Shown here in pieces: positions 18,359-29,870 of a stretch of DNA of 64,000 nucleotides. A program made the translations under genes and the position numbers. The notes beneath the pieces were generated by a model. It did not search any database. It worked only from the letters and a program-made list of their open reading frames with translations, and was not told the DNA's origin. The stretch is from an uncultured Pirellulaceae bacterium (lineage in GTDB: Bacteria > Planctomycetota > Planctomycetia > Pirellulales > Pirellulaceae): contig CALKCK010000003.1 in the NCBI GenBank assembly GCA_938083195.1, positions 62,001 to 126,000 on the forward strand, read 5' to 3'. The first letter of the stretch is position 1, and each line of letters begins with the position of its first letter.

Positions 18359-19792
18359 TTAATTAATATCCCGTCGAATCATCAATGAACCATTATCGGC
18401 CACCGAGAACATCGGTCGGTGATAGGAGTTGTAATGACTCATCCCACGTGGCCTGAATGACATTCCGACGAAGATGTTGAACGCGTCGTTCGGATTGCCA
18501 CCGACGTTTAGACTTCCTGGAGGCATTCCTTCCTCACCCAAGTAGTATGAGAATCCAGCCTGAACAGCAACTCGTTCAGCGACGGGAATGTCGAAATCAA
18601 GCCCCATTACTGTTTGCGAATCTCCCGACCAGCCAACGTAGCCACCACCGGTTCCACCGGAAGGTGCATCATATTTGTAATAGAAACGATAATGATCAAT
18701 CGGTTGCTGAATCAGCCCAGTAAACGCAACATTATCATGCACTCCAGATGTATCAGCATCCTGAACGCCTTTGGCAAATCGGAAACCCAAGGTGGTTCCA
18801 TTAGGATAAACCCAACCGAGGTCGCCTCGCAGTTGAACAACGTCGTCTGTCGTAAACCACTCTTCGTGAAGAACGTCGACAACCATGCCCAATTGCATAC
18901 CGTAATCTACCCGTCGATAAAATCCACCGGTGACAAACGTCTGATTTCTTTCCTCTGACGTGAAGCTATTTCCATTAAAGTTTGATTGAACCGAACGAAC
19001 ACCAAACTGACCAGAAAACAGACCGCAGGAAAGTCGGCAAAGAGGGAGTCCCGCATTAAAACCTGCATAAAGGCCGTAACTACTGTCATCAAATAACCGA
19101 TTCTCAAAAGTGGTATCTGGAATTCGGAACATTGGGGATTTAAACGATGTAGCTCCTGAGAAGTACTCAGCATTTCGGAGCAACTCACCCAAACCCGTTA
19201 TCCAACAAGACCCCGGAGGGCAACCGCCGCGTCCATAGCAACTGTCGCAGCTGTCAAAATATCCACCTGCCTCGCCACAACTATCGCAGCCCCCTTCGAT
19301 GTAATCTCCACCGATAATCTCACCGTCAAAATATTCTTCATTGAGCACTTCAGTCGAGACAACTGGCGAGCCACCGTCAACAACAGCGGATTCCATTTTT
19401 TGAGCAGTGCGCACAACGTTCGAGCGATTTCGAGACAGACTTTGGCTGCCACTGGTCTGCATCAAACCCGTTCGCTGCGGACGTCGTTGATCGGTATAAA
19501 CTGCTCGCTGTGCCTGTCGCACTGGCCTGGTGGTTGACGCATTTGAACGAGATTGAGTCGAAGCTCGACTCATCTTGGGTGCGTTCAGATCAACCGATAT
19601 TTCAATGTCGCTTTGCATTGCGACTGATTGCACCGTTGGCTTTGGCCTGCTCTGAGCCCTCGCCCGAGCTTCCTGCATCGCAGCAACGCGGCGATTGTAC
19701 TCCGCCTGCTGACCATTTGTTGTGCTGGTGATAATTAATACGGTTGCCAGCGATCCAAAAAAGACCGCCTTCATGTTGAAAGGCAAAAACAT
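18359..19792 (-). CDS. Planctomycete outer-membrane beta-barrel-type protein
   Basis: 477 residues from the ATG at 19792, preceded by agga at good spacing. Signal peptide to about T-N-G-Q-Q, then a Gln/Arg/Ser-rich linker. A Cys cluster (G-G-C-D-S-C-G, C-D-S-C-Y, C-P-P-G-S-C-W) is followed by about 280 residues of alternating aromatic/glycine strands typical of an outer-membrane barrel. The C-P-P-G-x-C-W signature followed by a barrel recurs in planctomycete envelope proteins (BBP7/DUF6666-like; exact family uncertain). Function unknown, perhaps a porin. Confidence 0.75.
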   Translation of the reverse strand: MFLPFNMKAVFFGSLATVLIITSTTNGQQAEYNRRVAAMQEARARAQSRPKPTVQSVAMQSDIEISVDLNAPKMSRASTQSRSNASTTRPVRQAQRAVYTDQRRPQRTGLMQTSGSQSLSRNRSNVVRTAQKMESAVVDGGSPVVSTEVLNEEYFDGEIIGGDYIEGGCDSCGEAGGYFDSCDSCYGRGGCPPGSCWITGLGELLRNAEYFSGATSFKSPMFRIPDTTFENRLFDDSSYGLYAGFNAGLPLCRLSCGLFSGQFGVRSVQSNFNGNSFTSEERNQTFVTGGFYRRVDYGMQLGMVVDVLHEEWFTTDDVVQLRGDLGWVYPNGTTLGFRFAKGVQDADTSGVHDNVAFTGLIQQPIDHYRFYYKYDAPSGGTGGGYVGWSGDSQTVMGLDFDIPVAERVAVQAGFSYYLGEEGMPPGSLNVGGNPNDAFNIFVGMSFRPRGMSHYNSYHRPMFSVADNGSLMIRRDIN

Positions 19793-20178
19793 TTCGATCA
19801 TCCTGTCGTGATTGCTATGGGCCCACGTTGCATCAACTCGCGCATAAGGCCATTGCTAAGGAAGATCGGAATCGTCAGACTCCTTTCTTTCGTCAAACTT
19901 CAAATAATCCAAAATTACCCGCCAAGCTACCCATGTTAACAAATCAGCTTCAACTGAGAGCCCTTTTTTTTGCGGCCTTACCGGAGGCAATTCGACTAGA
20001 AGTGCAACATCATCCAAATTACTAGCCTGACTTCCCGCGCCATCCCAATTCGATTCCAGCTAAACATTGGGTTACCCACTGGTTGGTTCAGCAATCAGGT
20101 TCGCTAGCTGCCTAGCCACAACGCAGAATAAATCGCTCCCTAGTTTCGATAACCAATTAGTGGCGAACCCAGATTTAT
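19793..20178. other. Intergenic region, no gene seen
   Basis: About 385 bp holding the leader of the outer-membrane protein gene and the 3' flank of the EF-hand remnant. No convincing ORF. Confidence 0.55.
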
Positions 20179-20733
20179 CTACTTTCGCCGAGAAGCTTCG
20201 ATTTCTCCGGGCATAATTTTGCGGTCACCGTTGCGATCCATTTTGGCGAACATCCATTCGGCCTTGCCCGCCGCTTCCCTTCGCGTGAGAAATCCATCCT
20301 GATCGCGTTCGAGTTCTCGTGAGTGACCTTTTAAAAATCCCTCCATCGCACTTTGAACGGTCAGGCGTCCGCCAATGATGGTGCAGGGATGCGTTGGAAC
20401 CTGGTTGGTTTGCCGTGGTGTTTCATGCCCACCCAAGCGACTACCACCATTTCCCCGACCTCGCTCGCCAGACCTTCCTTGGACTCATCCACCGCCTACC
20501 CCCAGTGCGCTCAATAAAAACGACCATCACGATCTTGGTCCAGCTGCTTCAACAGACGCGAGGCCAATTCGATCTCCGGAGCGTCCGGCAGTCCAGTCAA
20601 TTTTTTCTCCAGCAACTTTATCAATGGTTCGGATTTTATACTCCGTTGGCAAGGGGGACTCCTGCCAAGCCAGCGAAAACAACTGTAAAAAAACGAGCAG
20701 GGATAAAATTCGAAATATAGCCCGCCAACTCAA
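20179..20733 (-). pseudogene. Frameshifted EF-hand protein, third gene of the sigma-factor operon
   Basis: A signal peptide frame (TTG at 20733, M-S-W-R-A-I-F-R, hydrophobic core) runs to 20527. A first EF-hand loop, D-Q-D-R-D-G-R, is in a second frame around 20530. Two more loops, E-R-D-Q-D-G-F-L-T-R-R-E and D-R-N-G-D-R-K-I-M-P-G-E, are in the frame ending at 20179. One secreted calcium-binding protein split over three frames is the simplest reading; at least two indels are needed. Its start overlaps the anti-sigma stop as TTGA. Sequencing error is the alternative. Confidence 0.65.
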
Positions 20734-21761
20734 TCGTTAAAGAGACGTCGATTCAAATCATCGTGAAACTGGAAGGAATAGAACTCATCCGCCACCCCTG
20801 ACTGCCCGACCAATTCGAGTAATATTGACTTTGAATCACCCTGCCCTCGCGGCAATTTGTCCAGCAACATCCAGTGAATGGTTCCTGCTGATTCATCAAA
20901 CCAAATTTCAATTTCTCTAGGACCGCGAACTTCTTTCGACTTCTTTACTCCTGTTAACTGTGACAATGTTTCACCATTACGCCCAGTCTTAGCCTCAGAG
21001 AGCAGTTTAAGTCGATAGCCAGCTTTGAGTTGAGCCAGATGTTTCTGAATATTTAGCAATGGCAAGTCATGTTGATGATCTGGCAAGCTGTTTCGAAATT
21101 TGCCCAAATCTGAGCTGACATGAATAGGGCTATCGTTTCGAAAAGACCAGCTTTGCTCTCCATCACATCCAGAAACTCTGCCCTCACCTGAAATCGGGGA
21201 ATGAATCAAAACGAATCTCTCTCCCCCTCGTACTACAAGCGTGGCGTCATCAACGCTTTCCTTTTTGGGTTTAATCTCTTTAGGCGAGGCGGTCGCTAGT
21301 TGAGTAGGAGAATATTCCTCCACCACGTGTATGCGATACGTACGATCGGCTGCGTCTAGCGAAGCGGAAATCATTGTGTCAATAGAATCAGTTGCGGCTA
21401 ATAAATCACCTTTGGGGATCGTTAGAAAGGCAATTACCGCCAAAGCTGCAGCCACCCCTATTAGCGACGAGGCTACTTTGACGTACCTCCACTTGCCGGC
21501 AGCAACGCCGAGTCCCAAGCGGCTCGCATTGCGGCGACGAATTCGCTTAGAACCGCCACCAATCGCCTCCATGACCCGATCAATCCGTTGTTCATTTTGA
21601 TTGCTGCTCCCCTCGCCCCAATCACGGAGCAAACCATGAACAACTAATTCACTTGCAACTTGATTGAGATCAGACGGTTCAAGACATTCAATCGGTTCAC
21701 TGGAGTCTGCTAGATTCCCATCGATGGCCTCGCTCAGCATATTTTCAATGGGCTCACTCAT
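20730..21761 (-). CDS. Putative anti-sigma factor, single-pass membrane
   Basis: 343 residues from ATG 21761. The N-terminal 100 residues are cytosolic and basic near the membrane; one transmembrane helix (S-S-L-I-G-V-A-A-A-L-A-V-I-A-F-L) follows, then a periplasmic domain of about 200 residues rich in beta-like segments. No catalytic motif. Immediate overlap (8 bp, ATGAGTGA) with the ECF sigma gene is the basis for the anti-sigma call; a zinc-binding H-x3-C-x2-C motif is not evident, so the mechanism is open. Confidence 0.65.
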   Translation of the reverse strand: MSEPIENMLSEAIDGNLADSSEPIECLEPSDLNQVASELVVHGLLRDWGEGSSNQNEQRIDRVMEAIGGGSKRIRRRNASRLGLGVAAGKWRYVKVASSLIGVAAALAVIAFLTIPKGDLLAATDSIDTMISASLDAADRTYRIHVVEEYSPTQLATASPKEIKPKKESVDDATLVVRGGERFVLIHSPISGEGRVSGCDGEQSWSFRNDSPIHVSSDLGKFRNSLPDHQHDLPLLNIQKHLAQLKAGYRLKLLSEAKTGRNGETLSQLTGVKKSKEVRGPREIEIWFDESAGTIHWMLLDKLPRGQGDSKSILLELVGQSGVADEFYSFQFHDDLNRRLFND

Positions 21762-22299
21762 GAGACAATACCTCGCTGAGTAAACCTCTCGCCTGTAAGC
21801 ATTGCACAAGCCGGCCTCGCGCTCGCTGGACTCGATTTTTGCAAGTCTCGATTGTCAATTCACTGTTGGTTGCAATCTCTTGTGCGGATTGTCCCTCGAG
21901 ATAACGCTGCAAGATGATCTTTTTTCGATCAACGGGCAACGCATCAATACATTCTCCAAGCGCTACGGAACGTTGCTCCCAAGTCTCAGCTGCACTGGAG
22001 TCAATTTTTTCAAATTGCTCAGAGATCGCTACTCGGACGTCATCAGAAAGCAAATATGGAGTCTTTTTCTTCTTCCTGTGTTCGGCCATTACCAACCGTG
22101 AAGCGATGCCCCGAAGCCATGGTCCAAACGGTTTACTTAAATCGCAATCATCGAAGCGTTGCCATGCAACGATCATTGCCTCGTGGAATAAATCATCAAT
22201 TGAGTTTTTATCAACCAACAGACTACTCAGATATGCAGTCAGCATCGATGAATTTTCCCGAACCAAAATCTCGAAAGCTGTTCGTTCGCGTTTATCCAC
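21754..22299 (-). CDS. ECF RNA polymerase sigma factor
   Basis: 181 residues. Region 2 is seen in F-H-E-A-M-I-V-A-W-Q-R-F-D-D and P-F-G-P-W-L-R-G-I-A; region 4 in L-P-V-D-R-K-K-I-I-L-Q-R-Y-L-E-G-Q-S-A-Q-E-I-A and T-C-K-N-R-V-Q-R-A-R. This resembles planctomycete ECF groups. It heads an operon with the anti-sigma and the EF-hand remnant, which suggests an envelope or calcium-linked signal (inference). Confidence 0.9.
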   Translation of the reverse strand: MDKRERTAFEILVRENSSMLTAYLSSLLVDKNSIDDLFHEAMIVAWQRFDDCDLSKPFGPWLRGIASRLVMAEHRKKKKTPYLLSDDVRVAISEQFEKIDSSAAETWEQRSVALGECIDALPVDRKKIILQRYLEGQSAQEIATNSELTIETCKNRVQRARGRLVQCLQARGLLSEVLSHE

Positions 22300-22680
22300 A
22301 ATCCAAAAATCCGTTCGCTTGCTGATTCGATGACCCTGTCTATTAATACTGCCACTTTTGAGAGTTTTGGGGACAGAAATAATAAAAAAAGTTGTTATTT
22401 CACAAACGAATTCTCAAACAAACGAAGCTCCACTCAATATAACGATTAAAAAGATACTCTGGAAAATGGCCCCGCCGAAATAAACCAAATAGTTGTCCCC
22501 AGCACGTTTAGCGTGGAATGTGCGAGGCCCTTCTATGGTCAAAATTAATCATAGCGGTGCCTATCAACAATTTTGTCAATCAGTGCTACCCTGACCTGAA
22601 CAGCGAACACCACGCGATACGCAACTTGCCTTAACTTTTGGACGATATCAACCGCGGTTGAATTTCCGCTTAGAAACGCA
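22300..22680. other. Intergenic region upstream of the sigma operon
   Basis: About 380 bp, A/T-rich near 22370-22440, which would suit the promoter of the divergent-reading sigma operon. No ORF is supported. Confidence 0.55.
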
Positions 22681-22717
22681 AAAAAAACCCGTCGCTCGAT
22701 TTCTCGAGGACGGGTTT
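22681..22717 (-). terminator. Rho-independent terminator of the heavy-metal-associated gene
   Basis: Stem built from aaacccgtc and gacgggttt plus an inner ctcga/tcgag arm, followed on the minus strand by seven T residues. It lies 35 bp after the readthrough stop at 22753, not after the TGA at 22942, which supports 22753 as the real gene end. Confidence 0.88.
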
Positions 22718-22752
22718 CGTTACTGTCTCAGTCTAAGTTTTGGCAAACCTAA

Positions 22753-23514
22753 TTACTTGTCGCCCATTTCCCAGCCCTGAATGTGCTTATTGCCTGCTTC
22801 TGCAATTTCATTCAATGTCTTTTCGACATTCAATCCTGCTGGAGCTTTGAAAACACAAGTATTGTCTGTTGGGTTCGTTTCAATTTGAACGACACCAGTG
22901 ACTCCAGTTAAAGCGTTCTTCACGGAACGCGCACAACCACCTCAGGTCATGTTCGGTAGCTTGAGAGAAACAGTCTGAAGGTTGCCGTCTCCCTTTGGCT
23001 TCTTCTTGCCTTTTCCCTTGCCTTTGCCTTTTTTAGGCGCAGGCATTTTCGCTTTTTGGTCATCCGTGAGGAGGGCCATGATTTCGTCTTTGACCTTCTT
23101 TGTTACCGCCGCAGGCTTTTTGAGTGCTTCGCGATACTTGGCCATTTTATCTTCAGACAATCCCATTGCCTTTTCAACGGCCTCTGTCATTTCTTTCCCC
23201 TTGAGACCAGCTTTCGCTGCTTCCTTACGGGCTTCGTTCTTAGCTTTGTTTTCGTCCTTTGAAAGAACCGAAACAACAGCTTTGCGGGCATCCTTCATTT
23301 CGCCGTCGTACTTGGCGAGAACTGCTTCTGCTTTCTTTTTTTGCTCATCAGTCATTTCAACTGATTTGAAAGCTTTCATGATGTACGAATTAGCTGAGCC
23401 TGCCGCCCGAGCCTTCTTCTTATCTTTTCCTTTTTTTGCGTCGTCTTGTGCTACTGCTACTGTTGCAAAACACAACAGTAAGGCAACGCAAGACATCAGA
23501 CGTAACTTCAACAT
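22753..23514 (-). CDS. Periplasmic helical protein fused to a heavy-metal-associated domain; candidate selenoprotein (TGA at 22942-22944)
   Basis: 253 codons if the in-frame TGA is read through. Signal peptide (ending V-A-V-A-Q), then a Lys/Glu/Ala-rich helical domain reminiscent of Spy/CpxP-like periplasmic proteins, a Lys/Gly linker, and a C-terminal HMA domain. HMA domains bind a metal through M-x-C-x-x-C. Here the sequence reads L-P-N-M-T-(TGA)-G-G-C-A-R-S-V, so TGA takes the place of the first Cys, giving U-x-x-C if it is Sec. After the TGA the frame stays open and HMA-like for 63 codons to TAA at 22753, with a terminator just beyond. A nonsense mutation of a Cys codon is the alternative. 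Confidence 0.75.
22913..22944 (-). promoter_or_regulatory. Candidate bacterial SECIS hairpin directly after the in-frame TGA
   Basis: Reading 3' from TGA (22944-22942): 11 nt, then a perfect six-base-pair stem gcgttc/gaacgc (22930-22925 with 22918-22913) closing the loop cgtgaa. The loop lies 17 nt after the TGA and contains a G. Bacterial SECIS elements sit in the coding region just after UGA with a small G-containing apical loop about 16-37 nt away, so position and form fit. Confidence 0.55.
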
Positions 23515-23900
23515 GTATCTGGGTCCCTTCGAGAACAACTATTAAAATTCACAAATTCGAGTGCATTATTGGAACCCCGACCCCCACACCTTGTCAAACA
23601 GAAAAATAAGCAATCCGGACTGGTGACTGCGGTAAATCTCACAAAAAGATGAGAAATTGCAACAATCCGTTACATTCTCTTCGACCAAAGCGGCCTGGCG
23701 GGAATTCCACGCCGCCCCACGGCCCAATCAACTGCAAAGCGAACAGCGCGAACAAGCTGAATTCAAGCAAGGAAATCAGAGCAATTTTGGGGGCTCGCAA
23801 TAACCGATGACGAGAGTCTGCATAACCAGACATCGGAGTTGTTGGTAATTGATTAAAATCAAACCACGCTCATTTTTGCCAACAGGCAAAGCTTAGTCTT
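23515..23900. other. Intergenic region, no clear gene
   Basis: A 64-codon open frame on the minus strand (23639-23833) has one hydrophobic stretch but no family or start signal. I leave it uncalled. Confidence 0.5.
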
Positions 23901-24821
23901 CTAAAGCTTCTCGAGATAATTTCTTGCTCGATTAATTTCCTCGGTCACCTCGGCGGTCGTATCCAAGATTGGAATTCCACGTGGGAACGGGTGCATGAAG
24001 ATCTCGACCCAACCCCGATAGTCAATCTCCACCAACGCATCTATCAATGGCTTGAAATCGAGCGGACCGCGTCCAGGCATTTGCAACAGTTCCTGTTTTT
24101 TCGGCAACTTTCTCATACATCCCATTCCGTGCTGCCAGGCATAGAAGACTTCGATCGAATTTCCAAGTTCGCGGATTAGATTGCTCATCCCATCAGCTTG
24201 CTGCGGTAAATGATAAGGCGCAAAAGCAATGGCGAGTTTCTTTGAGGTGCGCATCTCTGCGAGATAACGCAACGAATCCTCTGACTCAATCAAACTATTG
24301 GCGTGGTTTTCAATCGCAATCGTCACGCCCGTTGCTTCAGCAACTTCAAGATGCGGCTTCATTTTTTCAACAAACGCAGCGACCGCTGTTTTTAACTCCG
24401 CACCCTTTAGACCTTTTGGACCAACCGCTCCCGTGACAAGCGTCGTACCACCCAGCTTCTGCACCAATCGCATCTCATCCTGCAATCCAAATGGACCAAG
24501 TTTATACTGCGTGATACAGCCTAACTGCACGCCATTTTTCTTTAGCAATTCAACAAATTTCTCCTCACCCATTCGGTCGACCTGCTCTCGCTGATTCCCG
24601 TGAACCTTAGGCCATAGGTCAATCGCCGTCGCTCCAATCTTCTTGACTTCTGGCACAATTTCTTTGAGATTCGCATACCCATACATGCACGACCCCAGCA
24701 TGTACTTAAACTTGAAATCGCGTCCAGAAGACTGTAGATTCGGATCGCGCAACCAGTCCGGGATAATTCCGGCCAGCAATGTCGCACTCAAAAATCCTCG
24801 ACGACTAGGGAAAGTGCTCAT
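23901..24821 (-). CDS. Sugar phosphate isomerase/epimerase-like TIM-barrel protein, exported
   Basis: 306 residues. Signal-like N-terminus S-R-R-G-F-L-S-A-T-L-L-A-G. Xylose-isomerase-like barrel (AP_endonuc_2) features: I-D-L-W-P-K-V-H-G-N, T-G-A-V-G-P-K-G, I-A-I-E-N-H-A-N-S-L (the metal-site Glu), G-W-V-E-I-F-M-H-P. Its ATG overlaps the stop of the Gfo/Idh/MocA gene by ATGA, so the pair is co-translated. Such pairs act in uptake-side sugar or inositol catabolism; the substrate is not evident. Confidence 0.88.
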   Translation of the reverse strand: MSTFPSRRGFLSATLLAGIIPDWLRDPNLQSSGRDFKFKYMLGSCMYGYANLKEIVPEVKKIGATAIDLWPKVHGNQREQVDRMGEEKFVELLKKNGVQLGCITQYKLGPFGLQDEMRLVQKLGGTTLVTGAVGPKGLKGAELKTAVAAFVEKMKPHLEVAEATGVTIAIENHANSLIESEDSLRYLAEMRTSKKLAIAFAPYHLPQQADGMSNLIRELGNSIEVFYAWQHGMGCMRKLPKKQELLQMPGRGPLDFKPLIDALVEIDYRGWVEIFMHPFPRGIPILDTTAEVTEEINRARNYLEKL

Positions 24822-26128
24822 CGTGTTTCAAAACCCTCTCGCTGTTCGCGTTGAAGCCAGCCATTAGCCTCGGGGTCATTTGCAAATTGCTCCAGATTCG
24901 GATCCCAACGCAACTCTCGCCCCAATCGCATCGAAATATTTCCTAGATGGCACGTGGAAACGCTGCGATGCTGACTCTCGATATCCGAAATAGGAGTTCT
25001 CCGCGACTCGATACAGTCAAAGAAATTCCCCATATGATTGATAATGGCGTCCAGCTTTCCCGCGCGCAGCGGACGCTCAAAATTGTCGCCACGATAGATT
25101 CCCCAGTCCTCGCGCCGAAACGGCCTATCTTTTAGTTGCTCAACAGGGGATCCTGTAATTCTACCTCGGTTTACAAAAATCCTTCCGCGATCGCCAGTGA
25201 ACAATATCCCGTTATCACCCGTGTCCCTGACTGCCATCGTCACGCCATTGGCAAACTCGTAATCCACTTTAAAGTCGACTGCAACATTGAAACCGTTTTC
25301 GACCGAAGGCATTACCCCAATTCCATGTACTTTGATTGGCAACGAATTAATCGCCCATTGAGCAATATCCAAATGGTGAGCTCCCCAGTCGGTCATCTGA
25401 CCGCCCGAATATTCATACCACCACCGGAACGTGTAGTGGGAACGCTCTTCAATAAAAGGAACCTCCGGTGTCTGGCCTTGCCATAGGTTCCAATTCAGAT
25501 GTTTGGGGGGTGCCGTCACCGGCAATGATTCGCTCGTCTTATTTTTTCCAAGAACCACGTTCACGTGCTTCAACTGACCAATTCGACCTGCCCGAACCAT
25601 TTCCACCGCTAATCGGAAACGGTGATCACTTCTTTGCCATGACCCAACTTGAACCACACGACCGGTTTCTTTGACAGCATCCCGCAGCTGCTTTCCTTCA
25701 TCAATTGTGAGCGTGATTGGCTTCTCACAATAAACGTCTTTTCCAGCGCGGCACGCATCAATCACCATTTTCGTATGCCAATGATCGGGCGTTCCGATAG
25801 TGACCACGTCGACATCTTTTCTAGCGATGAGTTGCCGATAATCTTCGCAACTATAGGGCGTGCTCCCGAACGAAGCTTTTGCCTGATCCCGAACATTACG
25901 GTCAACATCACAGACTGCCACGATATCCCCATAGGCAGATGCTTGATTCGCAAGCACGCTTCCCTGATACCTTAACCCGATACAACCAACCCCAACACGT
26001 TCCAATTTAAAGTTTGATTTCTTAGGCGCGGCTTCAAGTCTTGAACTCAGCCAATAACTGGGACTGACCAAACTGGTGACTGCCGCTGTTTTTAAAAAAC
26101 TCCGCCGGGGAAGAAAGCTGCCTGACAT
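24818..26128 (-). CDS. Gfo/Idh/MocA family oxidoreductase with Tat-like signal
   Basis: 436 residues. N-terminus P-R-R-S-F-L-K-T-A-A-V resembles a Tat signal. The Rossmann motif is G-V-G-C-I-G-L-R-Y-Q-G, then the conserved G-K-D-V-Y-C-E-K-P-I-T catalytic Lys region, and W-G-A-H-H-L-D-I-A-Q-W-A, typical of exported planctomycete members. The family oxidises or reduces sugars with NAD(P). Pairing with the following TIM-barrel gene suggests two steps on the same carbohydrate. Confidence 0.93.
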   Translation of the reverse strand: MSGSFLPRRSFLKTAAVTSLVSPSYWLSSRLEAAPKKSNFKLERVGVGCIGLRYQGSVLANQASAYGDIVAVCDVDRNVRDQAKASFGSTPYSCEDYRQLIARKDVDVVTIGTPDHWHTKMVIDACRAGKDVYCEKPITLTIDEGKQLRDAVKETGRVVQVGSWQRSDHRFRLAVEMVRAGRIGQLKHVNVVLGKNKTSESLPVTAPPKHLNWNLWQGQTPEVPFIEERSHYTFRWWYEYSGGQMTDWGAHHLDIAQWAINSLPIKVHGIGVMPSVENGFNVAVDFKVDYEFANGVTMAVRDTGDNGILFTGDRGRIFVNRGRITGSPVEQLKDRPFRREDWGIYRGDNFERPLRAGKLDAIINHMGNFFDCIESRRTPISDIESQHRSVSTCHLGNISMRLGRELRWDPNLEQFANDPEANGWLQREQREGFETR

Positions 26129-26450
26129 GTTAATTTGGTAACCGATTTTGCGAGACGAAAAAAACTTGATAACACTGTCGATCCACAGTCATCACGAATC
26201 GTTATCTTAGGGTAGCAAGCGTTGCAAATCAAAATTTGTAAATTAACAATAGCCAACAATTGGCATAGCACAAACGCTGGCTGCAAAACATCGAGGGGAA
26301 GCCTATCAATCATTGCGAACAATGAATTGCCAGACAGCAACAAAAAACCGAGTCTTCTCGCAAGATTACTGGCAACATTGAATATGAAACAAAGGAATCA
26401 CATCGCCTGAATCCAGCCAAACGAAACAACGTTAGGCCGTGGCAAAAAGT
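26129..26450. other. Intergenic region, no gene seen
   Basis: About 320 bp, A/T-rich in the middle, between the oxidoreductase start and the transporter stop (both on the minus strand). No clear terminator hairpin for the transporter gene was found. Confidence 0.5.
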
Positions 26451-28244
<1,794 letters not shown>

Positions 28245-28950
28245 GCAAGTTCCTGATTTATTACGAAATCGCCCCAACTAGAAAGTTTTGGCGAAACTGC
28301 CGATCACCCATAAGAATGATGCTCAACGCCGAGAACTGGCGGTGCGACAGAACTTCAAAAGATCGCAGGTAGACTCCGCTCCACGGAACACCAACGAGTC
28401 GATGACTATAGTTATCACCGCGTTTGGGTCAATATCGAAGTAAGTGAAACCCAGTTCCGTCAAACCCCTGCCCGATCAGCAGACCACATAACATCCAATG
28501 CGAAGGGCGCGAAATCTTCGTTAGCGTCCAGCCTGGTAAGACAAATTCACACTAAACGGATTTGCTACCGTTCGGTGTGGCGCCGCAGGGATAGATAAAA
28601 ATTATTCCTAAAACCATCACGTGAAAACTGCCACAATGCGAACAGATGACTAACCAAAGTCAGAAAACCGGCGCCCTCGTTACAAGCCCGAAAATGCGAC
28701 AGACAACCTCCGCGAGCGCGATGCTTGGAATTTGAGTCTTTGGCAACGTGGCCTGATTTCTAAATCCTCTCAAACTCTAGCCTCAAGGCAATTCCATTCC
28801 CCAACGGCAACTGCCGAAGACAGTAGCGAAACGGATACTTTTTTGCCACCCCGCCGGCGGCCAGCACCAACTTTCAGCTTACCAGCTCTTTATTGCTTCG
28901 GTAATCAAATCCACTCCTTGTCTTCTACTTTCTACAATTGGACGGCCTTC
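28245..28950. other. Intergenic region, mostly non-coding
   Basis: About 700 bp between divergent genes. An open frame from TTG 28732 runs in frame into the next gene, but its first 70 codons lack coding character. Nothing else is recognised. Confidence 0.5.
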
Positions 28951-29825
28951 TTGAAAATCAAAATCTTTGCCTGCTTGGTTTTGCTGTTGTCGATCGGAAC
29001 GATGCCTCGACAGGCTGCGGCCCAAGGACTGTTTTCAAAATTGAAAAATGATGCCCGCAGTCAATCCACAAAAAAAGAAAATAAGAAAAGTCAGCGGCAA
29101 CCGGATTCATCAAATAAAAAGTTACAGGAAGATTACTTTGCTGGAATAGATACTAACTTTTAGGGTCTGCTATCCTCGCAGTTTTCATCATGCCTTGGGC
29201 TTTACCAATCTCGGCTGCAGAGGACGTCTACGACACACTCAGTTACTTCCCCGGCTATCCATACCAAGACGATTCGGAAGGCTACTTAATGGTCAATTGG
29301 GTTTCTAAACATAAACCCATCACCAGCGAAACTTACCCCTACTCACTGCAAACAAGCATCGACTACACACTTTACTCAAACAAGATTTCTAAAACAGGAA
29401 CACGATTCCTTTTGGACACAACGTCTCGAATCGGAATTGATAGCGAATTTAGTTACTGGGGAGAGTCGCTTCCGGGCGGCCCCCATGACAACTCTTGGGC
29501 TGGCGATACTAATTTACTTTTTAGGTTCGCCCAAACTGAATCTTTTCAGATGCGACCTGGAATCGGATACAATTGGCTTTCCGACAATATTAGGTCAGAT
29601 TTTGGTTTCAACTTTACCTACAAAGGAGACTTCTTTCCGCTTGATCCTCTGATCATTTCTACAGAACTGGATCTAGGAGAAATTGGGAGTTCGAATTTGT
29701 CTCACTTTTGTCTTACAACCGGCATCCACTATCGCCACGCTGAAATATTTCTAGGATACGATCACTTTCGACTCGGAGAAACGAAATTTGATGGATTTAT
29801 GAGCGGACTTCGCATATGGTTCTGA
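28951..29825 (+). pseudogene. Planctomycete outer-membrane-type protein split by a frameshift
   Basis: Part one (about 28951-29163) has a signal peptide (L-V-L-L-L-S-I-G ending Q-A-A-A-Q) and a charged linker, ending at TAG 29161. Part two starts in another frame: a hydrophobic stretch (A-I-L-A-V-F-I-M-P-W-A-L), then Y-F-P-G-Y-P-Y, T-T-S-R-I-G-I-D-S-E, T-N-L-L-F-R-F-A-Q-T, N-W-L-S-D-N-I-R-S-D-F-G-F-N-F-T and a terminal G-L-R-I-W-F. Homologous planctomycete proteins, as I recall them, carry both parts in one frame. Either an indel near 29155 or two separate genes (second start ATG 29190). Confidence 0.6.
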
Positions 29826-29870
29826 GCAGTGAGGCCAACTTCATTCTCCATTGACGAAAAGGATAAGCTC

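Noticed and set aside
23639..23833. 64-codon minus-strand ORF with one hydrophobic stretch
   Set aside because: No start signal, no family, and no operon context.
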